This document shows positions 8,653-17,977 of a stretch of DNA of 64,000 bases, piece by piece. A model generated the notes under the pieces. It was given only the letters and a program-made list of their open reading frames with translations, was not told where the DNA came from and ran no database searches. Position numbers and translations under genes: made by a program. How positions within the stretch are numbered: position 1 is the stretch's first letter; each line of letters opens with the position of its first letter. Origin of the DNA: CAZNPU01 sp964575335 (GTDB taxonomy: Bacteria; Planctomycetota; Phycisphaerae; Phycisphaerales; SM1A02). The DNA is taken from NCBI GenBank assembly GCA_964575335.1, contig CAZNPU010000010.1, positions 39,769 through 103,768 on the forward strand, read 5' to 3'.

Positions 8653-9849
8653 CTACCCGATCTCAACGTGCTCGACGATTTCCAGCCCGAAGCCGTGCAG
8701 GCCCGGGTAAGGCTGGGGGTTGTTGGTGAGCAGCCGCAGGCGGGTGAGGCCGAGATCGCGAAGAATTTGACCGCCGATGCCGATCTCGCGCTGGTCCAGC
8801 GGCACGGCTCGCCCCGCAACGCCGTCGGCCCGCGTAAGGTCCGGAGCGTTGATGTTTTCGCCTTGCGATGGCCGGCGAATCCGTTGCAGGCGTGCGCGAA
8901 GGTCGTCGCCGATGCCTTCCGGGCGCACGTACACCAGTGCGCCCCGGCCGGCGTCCTGAATCATCTGCAGCGATTTGCGCAGCCGCTTGCCGGTGGGATT
9001 GGTGGCTTCTTCAAAAATGTCGCCCAGCAGATCGCGGCGGTGCACACGCACCAGCACCGGTTCATCCACAGCCTTGGCCATGCCGGTTGACGGATCGATT
9101 TCACCGATGCCGCCGGTGGTGAATACCAGGTGGGGCAGGGGATCGATCGCGCTTTGATAGGCGATGAGATTGAACCGGCCGCAGGATGTGTCAATCGGCG
9201 TGCCCTCGATCGGCGCGATGCGTTCGATGAGCGTTTCCCGCGCCAGGCGATATTCGATGATCTGCTCAACGGAACACATCTTGAGGTTGTACTGGGCACA
9301 GATGCGTTCGAGGTCGGGCATGCGCGCCATTTCGCCATCTTCTTTGACCACCTCGATAATGACCGCGCTGGGGTGCAGCCCGGCCAGGCGAGCCAAATCG
9401 ATGCTGCCTTCGGTCTGGCCGGTGCGCACCAGCACCCCGCCGTCGCGGGCGCGAAGGGGGTTGATATGGCCAGGACGCACAAAGTCATCGGCGGTAGTGG
9501 CGGGGTCGATCAGCAGTTGGATCGTCTTGACGCGGTCGGGGGCCGACACGCCGGTGCCGACGCCGTGCTTGGGATGGCCATCCACACTGACGGTGAGCGG
9601 CGTGCCCCACATGCTGTTGTTGCTGGTCGATTGGGGTTGGAGGTCCAAACGGTCGCAGTCGGCTCGGGTGAGCGACACGCAAAGGTATCCGCCGCCGACG
9701 CGGGTCATGAAGTTGATGATTTCAGGCGTGACCTTCTCCGCAGCGCAGACAAAGTCGCCTTCGTTTTCGCGGTTTTCATCATCCACGAGCACGACGACCT
9801 TACCGGCTCGAAGCTCGTCAAGAATCTCTGGAATGGGTGATAGTGGCAT
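8653..9849 (-). CDS. ribB: 3,4-dihydroxy-2-butanone 4-phosphate synthase with degenerate GTP cyclohydrolase II domain (RibBX-like)
   Basis: 398 residues from the ATG at 9849; the frame is open to 9942 but the extra residues do not match the family. Residues 1-205 are a complete RibB domain: VVLVDDENRENEGDF, the central HPKHGVGTGVSA, RPGHINPLRARDGGVLVRTGQTEGS, and VIIEVVKEDGEMAR. It converts ribulose 5-phosphate to the four-carbon riboflavin precursor and formate. Residues 206-398 are fold-level similar to GTP cyclohydrolase II (GIGGQILRDLG, RLLTNNPQPYPGLHGFGLEIVE), but the three zinc cysteines are gone: the region that is CLTGD...RCDCG in active enzymes reads DLLGD...TNPTG here (about 273-287). 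The domain is therefore probably not a cyclohydrolase, so a separate ribA is expected elsewhere. Confidence 0.9.
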   Translation of the reverse strand: MPLSPIPEILDELRAGKVVVLVDDENRENEGDFVCAAEKVTPEIINFMTRVGGGYLCVSLTRADCDRLDLQPQSTSNNSMWGTPLTVSVDGHPKHGVGTGVSAPDRVKTIQLLIDPATTADDFVRPGHINPLRARDGGVLVRTGQTEGSIDLARLAGLHPSAVIIEVVKEDGEMARMPDLERICAQYNLKMCSVEQIIEYRLARETLIERIAPIEGTPIDTSCGRFNLIAYQSAIDPLPHLVFTTGGIGEIDPSTGMAKAVDEPVLVRVHRRDLLGDIFEEATNPTGKRLRKSLQMIQDAGRGALVYVRPEGIGDDLRARLQRIRRPSQGENINAPDLTRADGVAGRAVPLDQREIGIGGQILRDLGLTRLRLLTNNPQPYPGLHGFGLEIVEHVEIG

Positions 9850-9950
9850 GGGGATAGTGTAGGACAGATCCCCGTCTTGCTTCCTGCTGTCTGCGGTCTT
9901 CACGTGCGCGGTGTCGGCGTCGTTGGCAAGTGCGACTACCATGGTGGGCT

Positions 9951-11165
9951 ATGGCAACCAAGGCGCATTCACAACGAACCGTTCATGAAGAGTGGCTTCG
10001 AGAAGTGACCGCTCTTCCCACCGCAGCAGGGCGCGAGCAGCGTGTCATTGCGTGGGTGAAAAACTGGGTCAGAAAACGCCGCAATCTGCAGCTTCGCGAA
10101 GATCGGGCGGGAAACCTGATCATCACCCGGCTGGCGAAGACCGGCCGCCGGAAATCCTCGCCCGCGCCGCTTTTTATCACAGCCCATCTCGATCATCCGG
10201 CGTTCGTCGTGCGCAGCATGCTCAACGACCGCGAGGTCGAGTTGGAATTCCGCGGTGGCGTCAACGATCCGTACTTTGACAATGCCGAGATCGAAATCTT
10301 CGATCAGCATGATCGCGTTCATCGTGCGAGCATTGACGCTCTGGATTCACGCGCCAAGCCGTTCAAACGTGTCATCGCGCGCCTTGACTCGTCTGCCGAT
10401 TCGCTCATGCCCGGCGATGTCGGGCGGTGGGTGTTTGAAGGCGGCGGCGAACTGCCGCGCGTTGAGAATGGCTTGCTTTACACGCATGCCTGCGATGATC
10501 TGGCGGCAGTGGCCGCAGCGTTGGCTACGCTCGATGTGCTGCGCAACCGCAAGGGCATGGAGCACGTGGGCGTGCTGCTGACGCGGGCCGAGGAGATCGG
10601 CTTTGTCGGAGCGATCGCTGCATGCAAACACAAGAGCGTTCCCAAGTCATCTCGCCTGATCTGTCTGGAGAATTCTCGCAGCTTTGCCGAGTCGCCGATC
10701 GGCGGCGGCCCCATTGTGCGCGTGGGCGACAAGATGAGCGTCTTCGAGCCGACGCTCACAAATCGCATCAGCCTGCTGCTGATGGAGCATCAGAAGTCGC
10801 ACCCGGAATTCAAATGGCAGCGCAAACTCATGCCCGGCGGCACGTGCGAGGCTACCGCGTTCAGCACCTTCGGGTATCAGTCGACCTGTCTGTGTCTGCC
10901 GCTTGGCAACTATCACAACATGACAGACATTGACGGCGTGGCTGGCGGCAAGCGGCCGGCGAAGGTGGGGCCGGAATTCATCAGCGTGGATGATTACCAC
11001 GGCCTGATCGAGATGCTGATCGTGTGCGCACGGCTGCTTGATTCAGCAAAAACACCATCGCTGAAGGATCGCATGGACAACCTGTTGCGCAATCATGCCT
11101 TTGTGCTGGCCGATGAGGCTGTCGTGTCAGGAGCGCGAAAGCGATCGCCTGCTCGTCGACGATAG
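9951..11165 (+). CDS. M42/M28-type zinc aminopeptidase-like protein
   Basis: About 404 residues from the ATG at 9951; a GTG at 9930 would add seven residues, and neither has a strong Shine-Dalgarno sequence. Cocatalytic metallopeptidase motifs appear in order: FITAHLDHP (first His/Asp), THACDDLAAVAA (bridging Asp), LTRAEEIGFVGA (catalytic Glu pair), CLENSRSF (ligand Glu in place of the usual Asp) and LPLGNYHNM (C-terminal His). The order matches M42 glutamyl/leucyl aminopeptidases, which trim peptides in the cytoplasm. No signal peptide. It is divergent from ribB with only about 100 bp between the starts, so the promoters overlap. Confidence 0.85.
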   Translation: MATKAHSQRTVHEEWLREVTALPTAAGREQRVIAWVKNWVRKRRNLQLREDRAGNLIITRLAKTGRRKSSPAPLFITAHLDHPAFVVRSMLNDREVELEFRGGVNDPYFDNAEIEIFDQHDRVHRASIDALDSRAKPFKRVIARLDSSADSLMPGDVGRWVFEGGGELPRVENGLLYTHACDDLAAVAAALATLDVLRNRKGMEHVGVLLTRAEEIGFVGAIAACKHKSVPKSSRLICLENSRSFAESPIGGGPIVRVGDKMSVFEPTLTNRISLLLMEHQKSHPEFKWQRKLMPGGTCEATAFSTFGYQSTCLCLPLGNYHNMTDIDGVAGGKRPAKVGPEFISVDDYHGLIEMLIVCARLLDSAKTPSLKDRMDNLLRNHAFVLADEAVVSGARKRSPARRR

Positions 11166-11263
11166 GACTGGCGTCCGCCGGAAAACATCGTGTTGTTCTG
11201 CAAGGAAACCGCTACGATCAAGCGTGCGAAAAAACGACTCGTACATCGAAGGAAAAAGACACC

Positions 11264-11779
11264 ATGCCTGCCACCACCAGCCCCGCGACTGAATATTTTG
11301 CCCACTGTCTGAATATCACGCTTAGTTATGCTGAGCGGGTGTTGGATGGCATTCCCGCTGACACCTTCGCTCACATGCCGCATCCTGGGATGAACCATCC
11401 AGCATTCTGCATCGGGCATCTTTCACTGTATCCCGCCCGTATTCTGACCATGCTTGGGCGGCCGGAGCTCGCGGTGGAAAAGCCGGGCTGGCCTGAACTG
11501 TTCCAGGCCGGCGTGGCGTGCGTTGAACAGGACGGTCGATATCCCGGCAAGGATGAACTGGTTGCTCATTACTTTGAAGGCTATCGCACGGTTGGCGAGA
11601 TTCTTCCCGAAGTAACAGAGCAAACGCTGCAACAGCCCAACCCGATAGAAGGTCGACTGAAAACGTTGCTGCCCACCGTCGGCGCGATGGTGAACTTCAT
11701 GCTGAACAATCACCAGATGGTACATTTGGGTCAGATCAGCGCCTGGCGTCGCGCGATGGGTATGGGTTCAGCAATGTAA
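11264..11779 (+). CDS. DinB-like (DUF1569-type) four-helix protein
   Basis: 171 residues. The ATG is preceded by GAAGGAAAAA about 5 bases upstream. The sequence shows the DinB/YfiT-like layout: an N-terminal helix (ATEYFAHCLNITLSYAERVL), a conserved histidine in FCIGHLSLYPARIL, and a C-terminal NNHQMVHLGQISAWRR with the second histidines. In the family three histidines bind a metal, and some members are thiol-dependent transferases or detoxification proteins. The substrate here is unknown. It is probably monocistronic, between the M42 peptidase (98 bp) and the cyclase-kinase (140 bp). Confidence 0.82.
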   Translation: MPATTSPATEYFAHCLNITLSYAERVLDGIPADTFAHMPHPGMNHPAFCIGHLSLYPARILTMLGRPELAVEKPGWPELFQAGVACVEQDGRYPGKDELVAHYFEGYRTVGEILPEVTEQTLQQPNPIEGRLKTLLPTVGAMVNFMLNNHQMVHLGQISAWRRAMGMGSAM

Positions 11780-11919
11780 GTCCGGGCGGAAAAACATACA
11801 CAATCGCAAGGTAAAGAGATCGTTTCGTTTACAGTTTTGCAGCCCGCATGCTCGCTCAAAGCCCATCATGAACGGCGTACGGTGAGAAACTCACGTCAAA
11901 CTTCTGCGATAAACCTTCC

Positions 11920-12930
11920 ATGACCGCTTCATCGGTTGAACCAGTCGCCTCGCAATCGCGCTTGATGGTGCTGCTGTTCACCGATTTAGTCGGCTCAACG
12001 CAACTGAAGGCGGAACTGGGTACGGGCGTCTATGCTGCGCTGGCCGCTAGGCATGATGAAATTTTCCGCCGCATCATCGCTGCATCGCCCGGAGCGGAGA
12101 TTCTTAAAGACCTTGGCGACGGGTTTATGGTGCGCTTCGACACTGCCAGCCAGGCGGTTCGGGCGGCGCTGTTGTTTCAATATGCAATCGCGACCGAACC
12201 GTGGAAACCCGTTCCGCTGCACGTGCGCATTGGTCTGCATCTTGGCGAAGTGACCGACCTCGGCGAGGACGTGCTGGGCAAGGTGAAGGTGGTCGGGCTC
12301 GCTGCGGATATGGCGGCTCGGCTGATGAGCCTCGCGCTGCCGAATCAGATTCTGCAGACGCGCGCTGCTTTCGACGAATCCCGCCAGTATCAGCGTGTGC
12401 ATCCTCTGGCTGAAGATCACAACGGCATTGGTGCGATGCCGGGAACCTTCACGGCGCCTACATTGCGATGGGTGGCTCACGGACCGTATCTGTTCAAAGG
12501 TGTGGATGAACCGGTTGAGGTATTTGAGGTGGGGGCTGAAGGCATTGCGCCGCTCACGCCGCCGCCCGATTCTGACAAGGCGCGCCGCGCGGTGCGCATC
12601 GATGAAGAAGAAACGCTCGGCTGGCGACCGGCGATCGGCCTTGATATTCCCAACCGCTCATTCTGGCATCTTGACCGCAAGCTCGGCGAGGGCGGCTTTG
12701 GCGAAGTCTGGCTCGGATCGAACTCCAAGACCCGCGAACGCCGTGTGTTCAAGTTCTGCTTTGATGCGGAGCGATTGCGTTCGTTCCGGCGGGAACTCAC
12801 GCTGGTGCGACTGCTGCGGGAAGCTTTGGGCAACCGCGCCGACATCGCGCGGCTGTATGAAGGAAGTGCATCTCGAAAACGCGCCGTACTACCTGGAAAG
12901 CGAATACAGCGAGCTTGGCAATCTCACTGA
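11920..12930 (+). CDS. Class III nucleotidyl cyclase domain plus start of Ser/Thr kinase (N-terminal part of a frameshifted gene)
   Basis: 336-residue frame. Residues about 14-165 form a class III adenylate/guanylate cyclase-like domain: LLFTDLVGST (metal Asp22), EILKDLGDGFMVRF (Lys63 and metal Asp67), HVRIGLHLGEV and ADMAARLMSLA. In the last motif the catalytic Asn (VNxAAR) is Asp while the Arg is kept, so activity is uncertain. From about residue 247 a protein-kinase N-lobe begins, with glycine loop LGEGGFGEVW and the VAIK-like lysine in VFKFC. The frame loses kinase similarity after IARLYE (about 12859) and ends in an Arg/Ser-rich tail; the rest of the kinase continues in the +2 frame from 12857. 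One extra G in the GG at 12862-12863 would explain the break. Confidence 0.82.
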   Translation: MTASSVEPVASQSRLMVLLFTDLVGSTQLKAELGTGVYAALAARHDEIFRRIIAASPGAEILKDLGDGFMVRFDTASQAVRAALLFQYAIATEPWKPVPLHVRIGLHLGEVTDLGEDVLGKVKVVGLAADMAARLMSLALPNQILQTRAAFDESRQYQRVHPLAEDHNGIGAMPGTFTAPTLRWVAHGPYLFKGVDEPVEVFEVGAEGIAPLTPPPDSDKARRAVRIDEEETLGWRPAIGLDIPNRSFWHLDRKLGEGGFGEVWLGSNSKTRERRVFKFCFDAERLRSFRRELTLVRLLREALGNRADIARLYEGSASRKRAVLPGKRIQRAWQSH

Positions 12931-15070
12931 ATGGGCTGAAGCGAACGGCGGCATCAGCAATGTTCCCCTGTCGCTTCGGCTGGATATCATTCGCCGTGTG
13001 GCCGACGCCATTGCCGCTGCGCACGGTGTGGGCGTATTGCACAAAGATATCAAGCCGTCGAACATTCTGATGTATCGCACCGAAGACGGCGACATAAGGC
13101 CGCAGATCGCGGACTTCGGCATCGGCGTGCTCGCGGACCCCGCGCAGCTCAAAAGCCGCAACATCAGCGTTACAGGGTTTACTGCCACGAGCCTGACGGA
13201 GAACTATTCCAGCCGTACTGGCACGCGCATGTATGCCCCGCCGGAAGCGATGCTCAATATGCCCTTTACCGTTCAGGGCGATGTGTATGCGCTGGGGGTG
13301 ATGCTGTATCAAATGGTCGTGGGTGATCTGAACAGACCTCTTGCGGAAGGATGGGACTGCGACATTGCCGATCCGTTGCTGCGGCAAGACATTGCTGCAT
13401 GTGTGCAGGGCGATCCGGCGCGTCGCCTCGGCAGCGCAAGAGAACTGGCTGACCGTCTGCTGCAACTGCCGCAACGGCGCAAGGCGATGCGCTGGCAGCG
13501 CATCTTTCGTGGGAGCGCAGCGGCCGTGGTGGCGCTGTTCATTTTGCTGGTGGCATCGGGTTTGTGGATCATGCGTGAGCAGAAGCTTCGCAGCCACGCT
13601 GAGCGCGAACACAGGCGTGCGCTGGATGCTGAAGCCGTTGCCCTGCAGGAACGCGACAATGCCTTGCGCGCTCACGAAACCGCCCATGCGGTCAGCAATT
13701 TTCTCCAGGACATGCTTGCGTCGGTCGATCCGGCCAAAGCGCAGGGACGCGAAATCACCGTCAGGGAACTGCTCGACAGCGCCGCGAACACCCTCGGCGA
13801 TGCGCTGCGCGATCGACCCGATGTGGAAGGCGAAATTCGCCACACCATCGGCCAGACTTATTACACCCTCGGACGATATCCGCAAGCCAAAGAGCAGCTG
13901 GCAATTGCGCTGGAGCGGCGGCTGCAGACGCATGGCGAAGCGCATGCGGAAACGATCGTTGCGATGGATTCGCTTGGCGTATTGCATCTCATGCTCGGTG
14001 AGCTTGATGAAGCTGAGGCGCTGTTCACCAAAGGGCTTGAACTTGCCCGGAAGACACTTGGGCCGGAAGACCCGCGCACGCTGGCTGCGATGGATCACAT
14101 GGCCCTGCTGCTGCAGGATCGCGGACGCTATCTCGAAGCCGAGCAACTGCATCGCGAATCGCTTGAAATCCGCAGAAACGTCCTCGGGCCGGATCATCTC
14201 GATACGCTGTCGCAGATCGTCTCGCTGGCTGATGTCATGGAAGACACCGGCAAGGCTGAAGAAGCGGTGCGTATGAGCGCAGAAGGCATTGTGCTGGCCA
14301 AGCAGTCGCTCGGGCCGACGCATCCGATCACGTTCAGTTTGATGAGCATCAATGCCTCAGGGCTGTATCAGCTTGGCCGATATGAAGAATCAGAGCGGAT
14401 TTCGCGTGAGGTGATCGGTGGGCGTATCCGGGTCCTGGGCGAAGCCCATCCGCAAACGCTGGTGTCACGCAACGCATTAGCCTTGACGCTGGAACAGATG
14501 GGCCGGCACGATGAGGCGGCTGCGGAGTTGCGCCAGATTGTCGAACTTGCAGAGCAGACGCTGCCTCCGGGTCACGATTCGATCCTTACGTACATGGGCA
14601 ACCTGGCGCGAAGCGAACATTTGCGCGGCAACCTGGATGAAGCAGAGCGTCTGATGCGGCACGTGCTGGAAGTTCATCGGCACATGCACGGCGAAGACGC
14701 GCAGAGCACGCTGTTTGACATCAACAATCTGGCGCGGCTTCTGCTCGATCGCCACAAGCCTCAGGATGCGCTGCCGCTTTTTGAGCAGGTCGTCGCGGGT
14801 ATGGATCGATCCTTGCCCGACGGGCATTGGATCCGCGCCGCTGCGCGGGTCAATCTTGGCGAATGCCTGCGGCTGCTTGAGCGGTATGACGAAGCGCTAT
14901 CGATGCTGAATGCCGGCTACGCGGGGCTGCAGACGTCGCTTGGAGCGCAGCATAACCGCACCCGGAACGCTGCAGCATTGCTGGCCGATCTGTATCAGGC
15001 AATGGGGCGGGATGCTGATGCGCAGCAGTGGCGCGCAAAAGCCCAGCCCATGGATAAGGATGCGAGCTAA
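12857..15070 (+). CDS. Ser/Thr protein kinase catalytic part, transmembrane helix and TPR domain (C-terminal part of the frameshifted gene)
   Basis: About 737 residues from the ATG at 12857. The longer open frame from 12395 is a shadow of the upstream piece. The kinase continues directly: YYLESEYSELGNL hinge, catalytic loop LHKDIKPSNIL, IADFGIGVL (DFG), RMYAPPEAM (APE-like) and GDVYALGVMLYQM. A single membrane helix follows (AAAVVALFILLVASGLWIM), then a coiled stretch (EREHRRALDAEAVALQERDNA is part of it), then about ten tetratricopeptide repeats of the kinesin-light-chain type (units such as GRYLEAEQLHRESLEIRR and LGPDHLDTLSQI). Topology: kinase and cyclase in the cytoplasm, TPRs outside. 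Planctomycetes have many such kinases. Whether the frameshift is real or a sequencing error decides if this is an active receptor kinase. Confidence 0.85.
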   Translation: MKEVHLENAPYYLESEYSELGNLTEWAEANGGISNVPLSLRLDIIRRVADAIAAAHGVGVLHKDIKPSNILMYRTEDGDIRPQIADFGIGVLADPAQLKSRNISVTGFTATSLTENYSSRTGTRMYAPPEAMLNMPFTVQGDVYALGVMLYQMVVGDLNRPLAEGWDCDIADPLLRQDIAACVQGDPARRLGSARELADRLLQLPQRRKAMRWQRIFRGSAAAVVALFILLVASGLWIMREQKLRSHAEREHRRALDAEAVALQERDNALRAHETAHAVSNFLQDMLASVDPAKAQGREITVRELLDSAANTLGDALRDRPDVEGEIRHTIGQTYYTLGRYPQAKEQLAIALERRLQTHGEAHAETIVAMDSLGVLHLMLGELDEAEALFTKGLELARKTLGPEDPRTLAAMDHMALLLQDRGRYLEAEQLHRESLEIRRNVLGPDHLDTLSQIVSLADVMEDTGKAEEAVRMSAEGIVLAKQSLGPTHPITFSLMSINASGLYQLGRYEESERISREVIGGRIRVLGEAHPQTLVSRNALALTLEQMGRHDEAAAELRQIVELAEQTLPPGHDSILTYMGNLARSEHLRGNLDEAERLMRHVLEVHRHMHGEDAQSTLFDINNLARLLLDRHKPQDALPLFEQVVAGMDRSLPDGHWIRAAARVNLGECLRLLERYDEALSMLNAGYAGLQTSLGAQHNRTRNAAALLADLYQAMGRDADAQQWRAKAQPMDKDAS

Positions 15071-15397
15071 ATTCTGCCTACCCATGTGGAAGCGGCGGTT
15101 CTGCGGCGCGTGCAATGGTCAGGGACGAGCAGGGCACAGCCAGGCCTTTGGCGATCCCTAACCGCTTCCGAATATGGGAATGGCCGTTGCGTCGCCCCGC
15201 GGCGCGGTACACTTTGTGGCAGCGTCAGATTCAGGTTGACGGTCCTGGGGAACTTCCGGGCCAGCAACCGGTACATGATACACAGGGGGCTTTTTGCGTT
15301 GACGGTGTAACCAGACAGCAGGGATGGATACTTTTGTGGTTGGGAGCCGACCGCGCACACTCTCACCGTCGCCTGTGCCCGGGAAAGGAAAAACGAC
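15071..15397. other. 327-bp gene-free stretch before the first tandem secreted paralogue
   Basis: No credible ORF on either strand. The only notable signal is the AAAGGA ribosome binding site just before the ATG at 15398. A TTGACG at 15236-15241 has no acceptable -10 at the right distance. Confidence 0.4.
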
Positions 15398-17977
15398 ATG
15401 CAGCAATCAAACGTCATCAATGCCATCGGCCGCACGCATCTGCGCTTTCACTGGCTTGCAGTAGTGCTGGTGTTGCTGCTGGGAATCAACGCCCCGGCCC
15501 ACGCCCAGGGCACCATGGGCGCGGTGCCTGATCCCATCTCCACGCGCGAATTGGCTGGCTACATGAACCGGCTGCGCCTCAGCGATCATCAGCGCGTTGC
15601 GGTTGATCACCTGCATGCCATATACCGCGAAGAGTTTCGACTTTTGCGCGAAACCGACATTGAGAAGTTCATCAATGAAAGCGCCGATCTGATGCGCGGG
15701 GGCATGGGCGCGATCATGAACGTGAATCGCGAAGAAGTGAAAAAGAGCCTAAACCAGCTGGACAATCTCCTTAGCCGGATTCGCGCTCTCGATGATGGCT
15801 TCTTCGATCAGCTTCAGTCCATACTCACCGATGAACAAATGCAGATCATGCCTCGCGTCCGCCAGACCCGCGAACGCGTTCGCTATCAAAGCGGCATGGG
15901 GCGAATGGTGAGCTTTCTCAATCCCGCAAGCCAGGTTGAACTGACCGAGTTCGTTGATGAGTTGGACCTCTCGCCTCAGGAGTTCGAGCAGGTTGATCTG
16001 CTCATGGCTCAGTATGAAGCCTCGCTCACCGCTGCAGCCCGGCGGCTGCACAACAGCGGCAGCACGTTCATTCTTGATTTTCTCGATGCGATGCAGGCGC
16101 TCGGCGTTTCCGAAGAGGCGATGCGCGACAGGCAGCGCCGAGCAGCGATGTTCGATGGCATCCGCCAGGCATGGCAAGACATCTCGAGCAAGCTGCATGA
16201 CCAGAGCAAGGTGATGAGTTCGCTAAACCGGCGGACGCTTCGGTCGCTTGAGCAGGTGCTGTCGCCTGTAGATGCTGCCCGGCTGCGCGATCGCTTTTTC
16301 CGCAGCGCGTACCCTGACGCAGCATATACCGGCCCGGTGCTGAACGCGTACGAGCTTGCGATGAAACTGGATCAGCTTACCGATGAGCAGCGTCAGGCAG
16401 TGGCATCCATGGCGACCGAACTGCGCACCACGCTCAATCGCATCGCCGATCAACTGGCGGATCTGATTGACGAAAACCCGCGTGGCCGCATGATGCTTGC
16501 CGGCGACGACGCCCGCCAGCAATACGAAGACAAGATGCGTCGTCTTCGCGATCAGCGCACCGCAGTTGTTGAGAATGCTGCGCGAGTGCTCAAGGATCTG
16601 CTGGGGCCGGAACTGAACGAGCAGCTTGAAAAGCGAGTCACACTTGCAGAAGAATCCGATCAGCAACTTGAAGTCGTCAGCGTACAGGTAATGGGCGGCG
16701 GCGGTGCGGCTGTTGTGGCTACGCGGACTTCCGTCTGGCAAACTGGAGACGATATCGATATCGATCCATTTCTGCCCCAGCCGATCAGTTCAACCGACAT
16801 TGATGAATACGCTTCGCGCCTGGGCGTCAGCGATGATGTGCGCACAATCATGGCTGGACTGCACAGCGAATATCAGGAGAAGTTTCGGCTGCTGGAAACC
16901 GAAGGCGCGATCAAGGCGGTTCGCGAAGCAGAACGCCGCCATCATGCGATGAACTCACAGACCGGCGAGATTCTGCCGCCTGCGCCGGAACAGGTCGATT
17001 CACTGTACGCGCTTCGCCGCCAGGCTCTGACTGCTGTTGAGCAACTAGATGCGCAGTTTTTTACTGACCTTGCTTTGATTCTTTCTGGTGAGGATGCTGA
17101 AAGCAAAGTCAACCGGCTTCGCCTGGCGCGGCAACGGGCAATGTATAGCCGCAATACAGACAGCAACATCAACATTGGCTTCGGCGGGCCGCGTCAGGCC
17201 CAGCGCGGCGGGCGCATATTCGCAGGCGGGTTCGGCGAATCGAACGAGGCTGCTGTCGATGTCGCCTTGCTGGTTGAAAACCTTGATCTGACGCCCACTG
17301 AACCGGAAGCGTTTCATGCTGCATTGCACGATTACGAGCAGGCGGCCACAACCGCGTACCGTGAACTTTTTGAAGCGAACATGCGCATGCGTCAGTCAAT
17401 GGAAAAACTGATGGCGCGGGCACGCATTGAAACGCGAGGTGATCGGGAGCGCACCGGGCAATTCCAGTTCAACAACATGCGCAGCGTTATGCAGAATGAA
17501 GGCCAGGCGGCACGCGAAATGCGCCGGAAAGTTGCCAGCCTCAATCGCGACACGCTGACCAGACTGACGGCGCTTCTGCCGCCGGAAAACGCCGATGCGC
17601 TTCGGCAGGCGTATAACCGCAAGGCGTATCCCGAGGTGTACCGCGACCCCCGTTCAGCGCAGCCGCACCTCTCCGCAGCGTTGATGCTTTCCGATCTGGC
17701 CGATCAGCAACTGAGCCAGATTCAGGAGTTGGCTCTCGAATTCCGCTCAAAGTATGACGAGCTGACCGATCAACTGGTGCAACTTCTGGCGACAAACCAT
17801 GAGCCGCCCAACTTTGCCGACGCCTCGTTCCGCGATTGGATTCGTGAGCGAGAACGCCTCGAATTCGATCGCAATGAGCTTTCCGATCGCACGATCGCCC
17901 GATTAAGCACAATTCTTACGGAGGATCAGGTGCAACGGCTGGGCGGACTGAGCCTGGAGCGAACTTCGCAGCAATAA
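15398..17977 (+). CDS. Secreted helical protein, internally duplicated, LTxxQ-like (paralogue 1)
   Basis: 859 residues with an AAAGGA ribosome binding site. A signal peptide ends at PAHA (residue 36), giving mature QGTMGAVPDPISTREL. The rest is predicted almost entirely helical and charged. It is an internal duplication: the first half (about 37-430) and second half (about 430-859) share matching segments in the same order, such as DDGFFDQLQSILTDEQ / DAQFFTDLALILSGED, DELDLSPQEF / ENLDLTPTEP and SLNRRTLRSLEQVL / SLNRDTLTRLTALL. LTDEQ/LTEDQ motifs recall the LTxxQ signature of CpxP/Spy-type periplasmic proteins, but no full domain can be assigned. It is followed 234 bp later by a close paralogue. 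Function unknown; location periplasmic or extracellular. Confidence 0.75.
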   Translation: MQQSNVINAIGRTHLRFHWLAVVLVLLLGINAPAHAQGTMGAVPDPISTRELAGYMNRLRLSDHQRVAVDHLHAIYREEFRLLRETDIEKFINESADLMRGGMGAIMNVNREEVKKSLNQLDNLLSRIRALDDGFFDQLQSILTDEQMQIMPRVRQTRERVRYQSGMGRMVSFLNPASQVELTEFVDELDLSPQEFEQVDLLMAQYEASLTAAARRLHNSGSTFILDFLDAMQALGVSEEAMRDRQRRAAMFDGIRQAWQDISSKLHDQSKVMSSLNRRTLRSLEQVLSPVDAARLRDRFFRSAYPDAAYTGPVLNAYELAMKLDQLTDEQRQAVASMATELRTTLNRIADQLADLIDENPRGRMMLAGDDARQQYEDKMRRLRDQRTAVVENAARVLKDLLGPELNEQLEKRVTLAEESDQQLEVVSVQVMGGGGAAVVATRTSVWQTGDDIDIDPFLPQPISSTDIDEYASRLGVSDDVRTIMAGLHSEYQEKFRLLETEGAIKAVREAERRHHAMNSQTGEILPPAPEQVDSLYALRRQALTAVEQLDAQFFTDLALILSGEDAESKVNRLRLARQRAMYSRNTDSNINIGFGGPRQAQRGGRIFAGGFGESNEAAVDVALLVENLDLTPTEPEAFHAALHDYEQAATTAYRELFEANMRMRQSMEKLMARARIETRGDRERTGQFQFNNMRSVMQNEGQAAREMRRKVASLNRDTLTRLTALLPPENADALRQAYNRKAYPEVYRDPRSAQPHLSAALMLSDLADQQLSQIQELALEFRSKYDELTDQLVQLLATNHEPPNFADASFRDWIRERERLEFDRNELSDRTIARLSTILTEDQVQRLGGLSLERTSQQ

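Noticed and set aside
9130..9862. Two plus-strand frames of more than 230 codons
   Set aside because: Both lie opposite the strongly supported ribB-like gene.
9850..9950. FMN riboswitch upstream of the ribB-like gene
   Set aside because: Only about 100 bp separate the divergent starts, and no RFN-element conserved blocks are visible.
12395..12856. 5' part of a long plus-strand frame preceding the kinase/TPR half
   Set aside because: It overlaps the cyclase-kinase frame and reads as Arg-rich sequence without any domain. Coding similarity begins only after 12857.
12797..14323. 508-codon minus-strand frame
   Set aside because: Antisense shadow of the kinase/TPR gene, rich in His, Arg and Gln, with no domain.
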